Assembly: GCF_002585305.1 (NCBI RefSeq)
Contig: NZ_NUNF01000065.1
Span: 17,858-77,858 of the forward strand
Source: Bacillus sp. AFS037270
GTDB lineage: Bacteria; Bacillota; Bacilli; Bacillales_B; DSM-18226
Direction: 5' to 3'
Length of the DNA: 60,001 nucleotides
The translations under genes and the position numbers were made by a program. Each line of letters starts with the position of its first letter. Position 1 is the stretch's first letter. Below, piece by piece: positions 53,067-60,001 of the stretch. The notes beneath the pieces were generated by a model. The model made no database searches. It was not told the origin of the DNA and saw only the letters and a list, made by a program, of their open reading frames with translations.

Positions 53067-53996
53067 TTAATATTCAAATAAATCACTTGATAGATATCTT
53101 TCCCCTGTATCACAGGCAATACAAACCACAACATCAGCCGGTGATAATCGTTTTGCAACTTCTAACGCCGCAAAACAAGCACCCCCTGATGATGGACCAA
53201 CTAGAATACCTTCCTCTTTGGCCAATCTTCTGGTAATCTCATAAGCATCCTCATCTGTAATTTGATGAATCTCATCATATACTTCTTCATTAAGAATTTT
53301 CGGAATAAAACCAGGGCTTGTACCAACAAGCTTATGTTTACCTGGTTTCCCGCCTGATAATACTGGAGAACCCTTTGGTTCGACAACATGCACGGATAAA
53401 CCTTGAAAATAGGCTTTTAGAGTTTCTCCTGTTCCCGTGATGGTTCCACCTGTTCCGGCTGTCGCAACGAAAGCTGAAAGTGGTTTACCGATTTCTTTTA
53501 GGCCTTCAATAATCTCTACAGCAGTAGTCTGTCTGTGGGCATCCGGGTTTGCATTATTTTCAAATTGCATCGGGATAAAGCTATTAGGGATATCATTTGC
53601 TAATTCCAAAGCCTTCCTAATTGCTCCTGGCATTTTTTCATCCCCAGGGGTTAGGATTACCTTTGCTCCATATGCCGCGAGTAAGCTGATCCGTTCCTTT
53701 GTCATCGTATCAGGCATCACAATAATTGCTTGATAACCCCTTGCAGCAGCATTCATCGCAATGCCAATCCCTGTATTGCCGCTCGTCGGTTCAATAATGG
53801 TGGAGCCTTTTTTCAAATGTCCACTTTTTTCTGCTTCGATAATCATATTATAGGCGGCCCGGTCCTTTACACTTTTGCTAGGATTAAAAAATTCCAGCTT
53901 TAAATAAACAGAGGCCCCATCTTTAGGTGCTAAGCGATTTAGTTTAACTAGCGGTGTATCTCCAATCAGTTCAGCGATATTATTAACTATTTTCAT
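53067..53996 (-). CDS. Cysteine synthase family enzyme (YtkP/CysK-like)
   Basis: This 309-residue PLP enzyme has the cofactor Lys44 in NPSKSVKDRAA, the substrate loop TSGNTGIGIA and the glycine-rich phosphate site GTGGTITGTG. It makes cysteine from O-acetylserine and sulfide, or a related beta-replacement. Position near ytzE and ytlP matches B. subtilis ytkP, the CysK paralogue, rather than cysK itself, so the substrate may differ. The ATG has GAAAGGGAAAC upstream. No T-box or S-box was found before it. Confidence 0.87.
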   Translation of the reverse strand: MKIVNNIAELIGDTPLVKLNRLAPKDGASVYLKLEFFNPSKSVKDRAAYNMIIEAEKSGHLKKGSTIIEPTSGNTGIGIAMNAAARGYQAIIVMPDTMTKERISLLAAYGAKVILTPGDEKMPGAIRKALELANDIPNSFIPMQFENNANPDAHRQTTAVEIIEGLKEIGKPLSAFVATAGTGGTITGTGETLKAYFQGLSVHVVEPKGSPVLSGGKPGKHKLVGTSPGFIPKILNEEVYDEIHQITDEDAYEITRRLAKEEGILVGPSSGGACFAALEVAKRLSPADVVVCIACDTGERYLSSDLFEY

Positions 53997-54138
53997 TGGG
54001 TTTCCCTTTCTAAACTAAATTTATTTCTCTTTTTATCATAAAGAAAATCATACTGATTGTAAAAAATATCGCCTAATAAACGGTTTGACAGTAGATACAA
54101 TTGGGAGAAAATAGACTAAAATTATAAAAAGGACTGAT

Positions 54139-54714
54139 ATGAATATGAATCAACGACCACACTTTTTTTTCGCTGTGAGAATTCCTGAAGCAGCAAAACT
54201 AATCATGATGGATCATATCGAAAGATTAAAGGAAGATATCCCTTTTAGCCGTTGGGTTCATTATATGGACTTACATATTACTTTAGCTTTCTTAGGATCA
54301 GCAGAACCTGAAAAACTTAAAGCAGCAGAAAATTATGTGAAAGAGGCCCTACTTAACGAGGGGGCATTTACATTAAAAATAAACAAACTAGGCTTTTTCG
54401 GAAAGGAAGAATCACCGCGTGTCTTTTGGGCCGATACAGAAAGCAGCGAGGAGCTTTTCGATATTAGAAGAAAGGTATTTTCGGCATGTGAACAAGCGGG
54501 CTTTCAACTGGAAAAACGCGCTTTTAAGCCTCATATTACCTTAGCGAGAAAGTGGAAGGGACCAGTCGGGTTCCAAAAGGAGCTGTTAAATATTTGGTAT
54601 CAATTGCAGCCGGAACCACTGGAATTTCAAGCTGAAGATGTTGTTGTTTATCAAACACATCTGGACCAAACACCAAAATATGAAGCCGTAACCATATTCC
54701 CATTGCAATCATAG
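54139..54714 (+). CDS. thpR: RNA 2',3'-cyclic phosphodiesterase (ThpR, YtlP)
   Basis: This 191-residue member of the 2H phosphoesterase family has both catalytic motifs, HITLAFLG (from His46) and HITLARKW (about residue 134). Enzymes of the family open 2',3'-cyclic phosphates and can join RNA ends in the reverse reaction. The sequence matches B. subtilis YtlP by synteny with the lipid kinase and pullulanase genes. The end is 22 bp from the next start, suggesting one operon. Confidence 0.9.
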   Translation: MNMNQRPHFFFAVRIPEAAKLIMMDHIERLKEDIPFSRWVHYMDLHITLAFLGSAEPEKLKAAENYVKEALLNEGAFTLKINKLGFFGKEESPRVFWADTESSEELFDIRRKVFSACEQAGFQLEKRAFKPHITLARKWKGPVGFQKELLNIWYQLQPEPLEFQAEDVVVYQTHLDQTPKYEAVTIFPLQS

Positions 54715-54736
54715 AAATTTGAAGAAGGTGGGTTTT

Positions 54737-55723
54737 ATGAAGCAAATTTATTTTATTATTAATCCCAAAGCTGGAAATGGATACTGCCTCGAGGTATGGA
54801 AAAAAGTTGAATCTAAGCTAGTGTCTGAACAGATTCACTTTTTAGCTTTTTTTAGCGAATTTCCTGGTCATGCTAAATGCCTTACCAAACAAATTGCGGA
54901 GAAAAATCAACAGGAAAAGGTGATTATTGCAGTAGGGGGAGACGGAACGATCCATGAAGTGCTAAACGGGCTTGCTAAGTACGATTATATAACACTAGGT
55001 TTTATTCCTGGTGGTTCAGGAAATGAGTTTTCAAGAGGCTTTCATATTCCAATCAATCCCGAAGAGGCTTTACTGGCTATTCTCTATCTTCGGAAGCGGA
55101 CAGGAAGGCAAATCGATATCGGGAAGGTTTGCCTGACTGGAAGGGAAGAGGAGCACTATTTTATCAATAATATGGGTGCCGGATTTGATGCAATTATCTC
55201 TTATCAAGTTAATCAATCCCGAATAAAGGCATTGTTGAATAAATTATCATTAGGCAGGCTGGTTTATGTCTATTTTCTATTAAAAAATGTATTTACCTAT
55301 AAAACTGCAAGAATTGATTTATCAATTGATGGGAAAAAGCATATATTTGAACAAACATGGTTTGTTACTGTTTCTAACCAGCCTTATTATGGCGGCGGGA
55401 TGGAAATTGCCCCTGCTGCTGAACCTGATGATGGACTTCTCGATATTACAGTTGTCCATCAATTATCAAGACTAAAGCTATTACTCGTTTTTATTAGTGT
55501 TTTTTGGGGCAGGCACATCCATTTTAAAGAAGTGAAAACATATAAGGGGAAAAATATTACAATCCATTCAACAAAAACACAGTATGTTCATGCTGATGGG
55601 GAGCATATCGGATACACCCCACTTTCGATTCACCTTCAAGCGAAAGCCGTAGAGGTGTTATCTAGAAGTCGCGGGAAGGAAGAAGTTGATCTGAAGGAGA
55701 GGGATTCGAATGAATTCTGTTGA
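54737..55723 (+). CDS. Diacylglycerol/lipid kinase family protein (YtlR)
   Basis: This 328-residue protein has the NAD-kinase-like catalytic domain, with ATP loop AVGGDGTIHEVLNGL (from about residue 65) and the start YFIINPKAGNG. Members phosphorylate diacylglycerol, ceramide or related lipids; YtlR has unknown substrate. ATG 54737 follows GAAGGTGGG. It overlaps the pullulanase gene by 14 bases, so the two are translationally coupled. Confidence 0.88.
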   Translation: MKQIYFIINPKAGNGYCLEVWKKVESKLVSEQIHFLAFFSEFPGHAKCLTKQIAEKNQQEKVIIAVGGDGTIHEVLNGLAKYDYITLGFIPGGSGNEFSRGFHIPINPEEALLAILYLRKRTGRQIDIGKVCLTGREEEHYFINNMGAGFDAIISYQVNQSRIKALLNKLSLGRLVYVYFLLKNVFTYKTARIDLSIDGKKHIFEQTWFVTVSNQPYYGGGMEIAPAAEPDDGLLDITVVHQLSRLKLLLVFISVFWGRHIHFKEVKTYKGKNITIHSTKTQYVHADGEHIGYTPLSIHLQAKAVEVLSRSRGKEEVDLKERDSNEFC

Positions 55724-57845
55724 CAGGAATTTTTTTGCTTACTTAGATGAAATGAACATCGTTACTATTCTTCTTCCCCATTCATATCATCACGGATTGT
55801 CATCTGCATTTTACATGGCAGCCGATGCAGTTAAGACGCCACTGGCCATTTTGGAGAAGACGGAGATTGAGGATCATTTTAAATATATTTGCCAGTTTGA
55901 AGGGGAAATTTCCTTTGGCAGGCCCTATTGGATTTTTGATGAGCATGGCGGGAAAACAGATTTACAAATAGGCGCTGTGATTCGAACAGATCGATTTGAT
56001 GAAAAATTTTATTATGAAGGGAACGACCTCGGTGTCACCTTTCATGCCGAACAAACCTGTTTTAAACTATGGGCACCAACCGCCACAGGTGTCAAATTGA
56101 AATTACGTCCATCCGCTAATGATTATTCAGAATTCATAAAGATGAGGCGGGAAGATTTTGGCGTTTGGTCTGTCTGTCTTCACCGTGATTTGGAATTTTA
56201 CCAATATAGCTTTTTGGTCCTCGTTAATCAAGAATGGCGTGAGGCAGTAGACCCGTATGTCAAGGCAGTAACAGCAAACGGGGAGCAGGGTGTCATTGTA
56301 AAGCTCGAGAAGACAGCTAGACCTAGACTCAAGTTTCCACCATTAGAAAACCCTGTGGATGCGATTATTTATGAAACACATATTAGGGATTTTACGATTG
56401 ATGACAATGGCGGTGTCAAAAATAAGGGACTGTATTTAGGTGCTGGCGAATTGGAAACAAATGGTCCGGATGGTGAAGTGACTGGTCTATCATATGTCAA
56501 AGATTTAGGGATCACTCATATCGAATTTCTCCCGTTTAACGATTTTGCCGGTGTGGACGAATTAAACCCAGCTAAACAGTATAACTGGGGATATAATCCT
56601 CTTCACTTCAATACCCCTGAGGGAAGCTATGCAACCGATCCATCTAATCCTTATTCCCGAATCATTGAGTTGAAAAAATTAATCGATCAAATTCACAGTA
56701 TTGGACTCGGTGTCATCATGGATGTAGTTTTTAATCATGTCTATATTCGTGAGCAATCCTCCTTTGAAAAAATAGTCCCAGGCTATTATTTTCGTCATAA
56801 CGAAATTGGTTTGCCTTCAAACGGCACTGGTGTTGGAAATGATGTTGCTTCAGAGCGGAAAATGGTACGGAAATTTATCGTTGACTCGGTCCGTTATTGG
56901 CTTGAAGAATACCACATCGATGGATTTCGATTTGATTTAATGGGGATTTTGGACGTAACCACGATGAATGAGGTACGAAAGACTTGTGACAGCCTTTCAA
57001 ATGGGATTTTAATTATTGGTGAAGGCTGGAACCTTAATACTCCTCTGCCGCCCGCTCAAAAGGCAACGATAGCCAATCAAGCAAAAATACCGGAAATTGG
57101 ACAGTTTAATGATAAATTTAGAGACACTATCAAAGGAAGTACGTTTAATTTGTTTGATAAAGGCTTTGCCTTAGGGAATGAGCATTTGGTGGATGCCGCG
57201 ATGGAGGTCATAACCGGCAGTATCGGTTTTACCAAAAAGAGTACTCGTCTCTTTAATAACCCTTCTCAATGCGTCAATTATGTAGAATGTCATGATAATC
57301 ATACGCTCTGGGATAAACTTCAAGGCTGCTATTCTGAAGCGGATCCTGCGGTTCGACAAAAATACCATCGCCTTGCAACAGGAATTGTTTTATTATCACA
57401 GGGTATTCCGTTTCTTCATAGTGGACAGGAGTTTTTTCGCACAAAGCAAGGAGATGGAAATAGCTATCGTTCTCCAGATAGGATCAATCTGCTCAATTGG
57501 GATCGAAAAAGTAAATATAAAGACAATGTCGAATACATTAAGGGTCTTATTAGCATTCGCCAGAAGTTTTCATGTTTTCGGATGAGAACTACTGAGGAAA
57601 TTCGTGCTCACATACAAGCGCTGTCATTTTCTGCTCCTGTTTTAGGATGTTTATATCAATTACCTATGGAGGAGGTCATTCTTGTTATTAATCCATCCTC
57701 CAAAGTTCAAAGGATTATCCTTCCTGAGGGGGAATGGGGAATATTAGCTAATCACAAGAATGCGGGAATTTCTGCCAAAGATTATATAAATTCGGAAGAA
57801 CATTTTCTTGAACCCATTTCTCTAAATGTTTTGCTAAAAAAATAG
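55710..57845 (+). CDS. amyX: Type I pullulanase (AmyX-like)
   Basis: This 711-residue intracellular debranching enzyme (no signal peptide) cleaves alpha-1,6 links in pullulan and glycogen fragments. It has an N-terminal CBM48/early-set domain (about residues 108-190, FKLWAPTATGVKLKL) and a GH13 barrel with pullulanase motif YNWGYNP, nucleophile in GFRFDLMG (about residue 409), acid in IIGEGWN and ECHDNHTLW. The start follows CTGAAGGAGAGGG. It corresponds to B. subtilis AmyX. Confidence 0.93.
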   Translation: MNSVDRNFFAYLDEMNIVTILLPHSYHHGLSSAFYMAADAVKTPLAILEKTEIEDHFKYICQFEGEISFGRPYWIFDEHGGKTDLQIGAVIRTDRFDEKFYYEGNDLGVTFHAEQTCFKLWAPTATGVKLKLRPSANDYSEFIKMRREDFGVWSVCLHRDLEFYQYSFLVLVNQEWREAVDPYVKAVTANGEQGVIVKLEKTARPRLKFPPLENPVDAIIYETHIRDFTIDDNGGVKNKGLYLGAGELETNGPDGEVTGLSYVKDLGITHIEFLPFNDFAGVDELNPAKQYNWGYNPLHFNTPEGSYATDPSNPYSRIIELKKLIDQIHSIGLGVIMDVVFNHVYIREQSSFEKIVPGYYFRHNEIGLPSNGTGVGNDVASERKMVRKFIVDSVRYWLEEYHIDGFRFDLMGILDVTTMNEVRKTCDSLSNGILIIGEGWNLNTPLPPAQKATIANQAKIPEIGQFNDKFRDTIKGSTFNLFDKGFALGNEHLVDAAMEVITGSIGFTKKSTRLFNNPSQCVNYVECHDNHTLWDKLQGCYSEADPAVRQKYHRLATGIVLLSQGIPFLHSGQEFFRTKQGDGNSYRSPDRINLLNWDRKSKYKDNVEYIKGLISIRQKFSCFRMRTTEEIRAHIQALSFSAPVLGCLYQLPMEEVILVINPSSKVQRIILPEGEWGILANHKNAGISAKDYINSEEHFLEPISLNVLLKK

Positions 57846-57899
57846 TTTTTCAAGATTACTTGACGAAAAAAGGGCATAGGAATAAAATTTACTAAGATG

Positions 57900-57935
57900 G
57901 CTATTGTGTGCAATGGTTTCAATAGCTTTTTTTTT
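57900..57935 (+). terminator. Pullulanase gene terminator
   Basis: Stem GCTATT/AATAGC with a 15-base loop is followed by nine T. Confidence 0.75.
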
Positions 57936-58057
57936 ATTTATAAAAAAGAGCTATTGTTATAATTGTGGTTACTAAACCTTCCTACAGCACAGGTTTTACC
58001 TCGTATATTAAAGAGGAATAAGCCCATTAGAACGGCATAAATTGAAGGTGAGCAATT

Positions 58058-58831
58058 TTGGAACATTTACTAGGACAAGAGTGGGAAATTACCCCAGCTG
58101 GAGGCAAAACAGGAGAAGCCTTTTATGCAAAATATAAGGATCAAAGCCTTTTCTTAAAGCGGAATTCCTCTCCATTCCTTGCAGTACTATCAGCAGAAGG
58201 CATTGTCCCAAAGCTTGTATGGACAAAACGATTGGAAAACGGAGATGTAATAACAGCACAGCAATGGCTTCCTGGCCGGGAGTTAAAGCCCTCTGAAATG
58301 AACCAAGAGAGTGTTGCCAGATTGCTTAAGAAAATACATTGTTCTGAACCGATGCTTGGAATGTTGAGCCGGTTAGAAAGTTCACCGGTAAATCCTGAGC
58401 CTATTTTACAGTCAGTTGTGAATGAATTGGATGAACAAGTTCTTTCTTTACCTGAATCACAAAAGGCGATCAATTTTCTTAAAGTGGAAGCCTTAAACGT
58501 TTATTGTGATGAGAAAGTAGTTTGTCATGGTGATGTCAACCATAACAACTGGCTGCTTGCAGAAGACAACCAGTTGTATTTGATTGATTGGGATGGAGCG
58601 ATGATTGCTGACCCTGCTATTGATTTAGGGTTATTGCTTTACTGGTACATACCAGAAGAAAACTGGGAGGACTGGTTAAAGCTTTACGATAAAGAGCTTA
58701 CTGACCATCTGAAACTCAGAATGAAATGGTATGTAACCATTCAAACTCTGTCTTCCATTCAGTGGTATAAAGATAAGAATCGATTGGAAGAAATGACTAA
58801 ATGGATTGATTTTTTGCAAGATATCCTCTAA
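58058..58831 (+). CDS. Choline/aminoglycoside-kinase-like phosphotransferase (YtmP)
   Basis: This 257-residue APH-fold kinase has the catalytic loop VCHGDVNHNNWLL (about residues 158-170) and the metal-binding LIDWDGAMIADPAIDLG. The substrate, a sugar or alcohol, is unknown; the neighbour trmB does not specify it. TTG 58058 follows AAGGTGAGC. The gene is convergent with ytzH with no gap. An upstream A+T-rich segment contains TATAAT-like sequence near 57959. Confidence 0.87.
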   Translation: MEHLLGQEWEITPAGGKTGEAFYAKYKDQSLFLKRNSSPFLAVLSAEGIVPKLVWTKRLENGDVITAQQWLPGRELKPSEMNQESVARLLKKIHCSEPMLGMLSRLESSPVNPEPILQSVVNELDEQVLSLPESQKAINFLKVEALNVYCDEKVVCHGDVNHNNWLLAEDNQLYLIDWDGAMIADPAIDLGLLLYWYIPEENWEDWLKLYDKELTDHLKLRMKWYVTIQTLSSIQWYKDKNRLEEMTKWIDFLQDIL

Positions 58832-59110
58832 TCACGAAAATTGGTCGATATCATTGACCCATTGTGATAAATTTTCTTGATTAGATGAGATATGCTGATT
58901 TAAATCAGCGGATTGAGCACCATGCTGGCTGTATTGATATACTTCCTGCAAAATATTTTTGACATTCGAATCAATTTGGTTGTTAACCATTAGAGATTTT
59001 ACTAACCGCTCTAGTTGCTCGCATTCGGAGACGGATCCGCAGCAATCTGTTTGGTGATTGTTTAAAATATCTTTTAGCAGTGTAACTTGGTCACTATGAC
59101 TTAATGGCAT
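58832..59110 (-). CDS. YtzH-like protein
   Basis: This 92-residue acidic protein starts MPLSHSDQVTLLKDILNNHQ and has the Cys-rich stretch TDCCGSVSECEQLERLVKSL. ATG 59110 follows GAAAGGATG and gives the same length as B. subtilis YtzH; the ORF extends to 59188 without a ribosome site. Neighbouring ytmP and trmB are in the same order as in B. subtilis. The role is unknown. Confidence 0.87.
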   Translation of the reverse strand: MPLSHSDQVTLLKDILNNHQTDCCGSVSECEQLERLVKSLMVNNQIDSNVKNILQEVYQYSQHGAQSADLNQHISSNQENLSQWVNDIDQFS

Positions 59111-59271
59111 AAAAGCACATCCTTTCAAGTGGAAATAGAAAAAGGAATTCACAGTTAGGTTGTGGATTCTTTTTCTGTTTATGCGCAAACCTTTTTTCCA
59201 TTTAGTTTGACTTGCATCAAAAAGAACTGCATGGTATGTTTTGAAGGATAACGTTTTTTTAGGAGTGTAAA

Positions 59272-59919
59272 ATGAGACTTAGACATAAACCTTGGGCAAA
59301 GGAAAAAATAGAGCAGCATCCGCAATATGTAGTAGCAAACCCAGAAAATTTCAAAGGTAAGTGGCATGAGGCTTTCGAAAAAGAACAGCCGCTCCATATC
59401 GAAGTCGGTACAGGTAAAGGTCAATTCATCACTGGAATGGCAAAGGCCAATCCGGATATTAACTATATCGGTATTGAGCTGTACGATAGTGTAATCGTTG
59501 CTGCTTTGGACCGCCTGATTGAAGCGGATTTACCCAATCTCAAGCTGTTAAACGTAAACGCCGCGGAGCTAGAAAAATATTTCACAAAAAATGACGTTGA
59601 TCGGGTTTATTTGAATTTTTCCGATCCATGGCCAAAGTTCCGTCATGAAAAAAGAAGATTGACCTATAAGGATTTCTTGAAGCTTTATGAAAATATATTG
59701 GTCAATGGCGGGGAAATTCATTTTAAAACGGATAATCAAGGATTATTCGAGTATTCTCTAATGAGCTTTTCGGCTTATGGTTTATTATTGAAATATGTAA
59801 GCCTTGATTTTCATAAAAGTGGTTATGAAGGCAATATTATGACGGAATATGAGCAAAAATTTTCTGAACAAGGAAACCGGATTTACCGTTGTGAAGTTAA
59901 ATATCAAAATGAAAGATAA
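59272..59919 (+). CDS. trmB: tRNA (guanine-N7)-methyltransferase
   Basis: This 215-residue SAM-dependent enzyme methylates G46 of tRNAs. Its cofactor loop is [10 protein letters not shown] (about residue 44), and the family segment [20 protein letters not shown] is present, as is the C-terminal [14 protein letters not shown]. The ATG follows TTAGGAGTG. Length and motifs are normal. Confidence 0.95.
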   Translation: MRLRHKPWAKEKIEQHPQYVVANPENFKGKWHEAFEKEQPLHIEVGTGKGQFITGMAKANPDINYIGIELYDSVIVAALDRLIEADLPNLKLLNVNAAELEKYFTKNDVDRVYLNFSDPWPKFRHEKRRLTYKDFLKLYENILVNGGEIHFKTDNQGLFEYSLMSFSAYGLLLKYVSLDFHKSGYEGNIMTEYEQKFSEQGNRIYRCEVKYQNER

Positions 59920-59951
59920 AGACAGTTCTTTTATAGGGCTGTCTTTTTTTT
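59918..59951 (+). terminator. trmB terminator
   Basis: Stem AAAGACAG/CTGTCTTT with a 13-base loop begins at the stop codon and is followed by a T-run. Confidence 0.85.
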
Positions 59952-59983
59952 AGGTAAGAAAGTATAAAAGTTTTTACCTAGTG

Positions 59984-60001
59984 AATTGTCCAGCTCCAGC
60001 G
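59984..60001. repeat. Left edge of the hairpin repeat family
   Basis: AATTGTCCAGCTCCAGCG at the very end of the window would continue naturally into the CCTAGCCCC that starts the window at base 1, as in the Bacillaceae box with a CAGCTCCAGCGCCTAGCCCC left arm. The complement of its AGCGCCT arm is the AGGCGCT near 181-187. Only this edge is inside the window. Confidence 0.5.

Noticed and set aside
52916..53158. 80-residue minus-strand ORF overlapping the cysteine synthase 3' end
   Set aside because: It overlaps the real gene in another frame, crosses its terminator and has no ribosome site.
53997..54138. Possible T-box or S-box before the cysteine synthase gene
   Set aside because: No T-box sequence, S-box block or terminator hairpin is present; only AT-rich DNA.

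Overview
The window is low-GC, Gram-positive chromosomal DNA, most likely from a Bacillaceae species related to Bacillus, Neobacillus or Mesobacillus. The evidence is strong AGGAGG-type ribosome sites, frequent TTG and GTG starts, many intrinsic terminators, a SAM-I riboswitch and a T-box leader. The gene order also follows the yt region of B. subtilis (yidD, luxS, ytkD, ytmAB, pckA, metK, asnB, ytoA, ytpAB, ytqAB, leuS, ytfP, murJ, ytzG, ytzE, ytkP, ytlP, ytlR, amyX, ytmP, ytzH, trmB). No rRNA, tRNA, CRISPR array or prophage was seen. Gene names come from recognising protein sequences and synteny by eye; no database search was possible.

Left part (1-13 kb): the tail of a dispersed hairpin repeat, a DUF1540 protein, cytochrome bd oxidase (cydAB), and a zinc-binding lipoprotein divergent from a beta-carbonic anhydrase with two Zur-like boxes between them. 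Then come yidD, luxS, small Bacillaceae proteins, the Nudix gene ytkD, a three-gene ABC importer of unknown substrate, ytmA, ytmB and pckA.

Middle part (13-31 kb): SAM-riboswitch-controlled metK, asnB, a gamma-carbonic-anhydrase-like protein, ytpA and ytpB (lysophospholipase and C35 terpene synthase), and ytqB/ytqA (tRNA U34 modification). These are followed by ytzC, an MFS exporter, a LytS/LytT two-component system next to the pyruvate-transporter-like cstA, T-box-controlled leuS and a rhodanese.

Right part (31-60 kb): an IS607-type element with an intact TnpB and a frameshifted serine recombinase sits next to an Asn/Gln-rich protein gene. Core genes ytfP, murJ and ytzG follow. An accessory block then runs to about 52.9 kb: E. 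coli-type SpeD, a DUF2935 protein, an AHSA1/ArsR pair with its own operators, a YhgE/Pip-like membrane protein, a LysR regulator and an amino-acid permease. YtzE (about 45.2 kb) is a syntenic core gene lying inside this block, and next to it is a decayed LamG-like gene. The block ends with a complete glutamine-use cluster: sensor GlnK and regulator GlnL, divergent from glutaminase, glutamate dehydrogenase, a small ORF and a sodium:glutamine symporter. Together these could import glutamine and convert it to 2-oxoglutarate. The window ends with ytkP, thpR, ytlR, pullulanase, ytmP, ytzH and trmB, and the last bases match the start of the same repeat family that opens the window.

No wholly new multi-gene system is evident. 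The best leads are the paired Zur boxes that probably link zinc starvation to a carbonic anhydrase, the three evenly phased GlnL-type repeats before a glutaminase-GDH-symporter cluster, the intact TnpB beside a broken transposase, the duplicated operator of the ArsR/AHSA1 pair, and unexplained structured leaders before metK and leuS.
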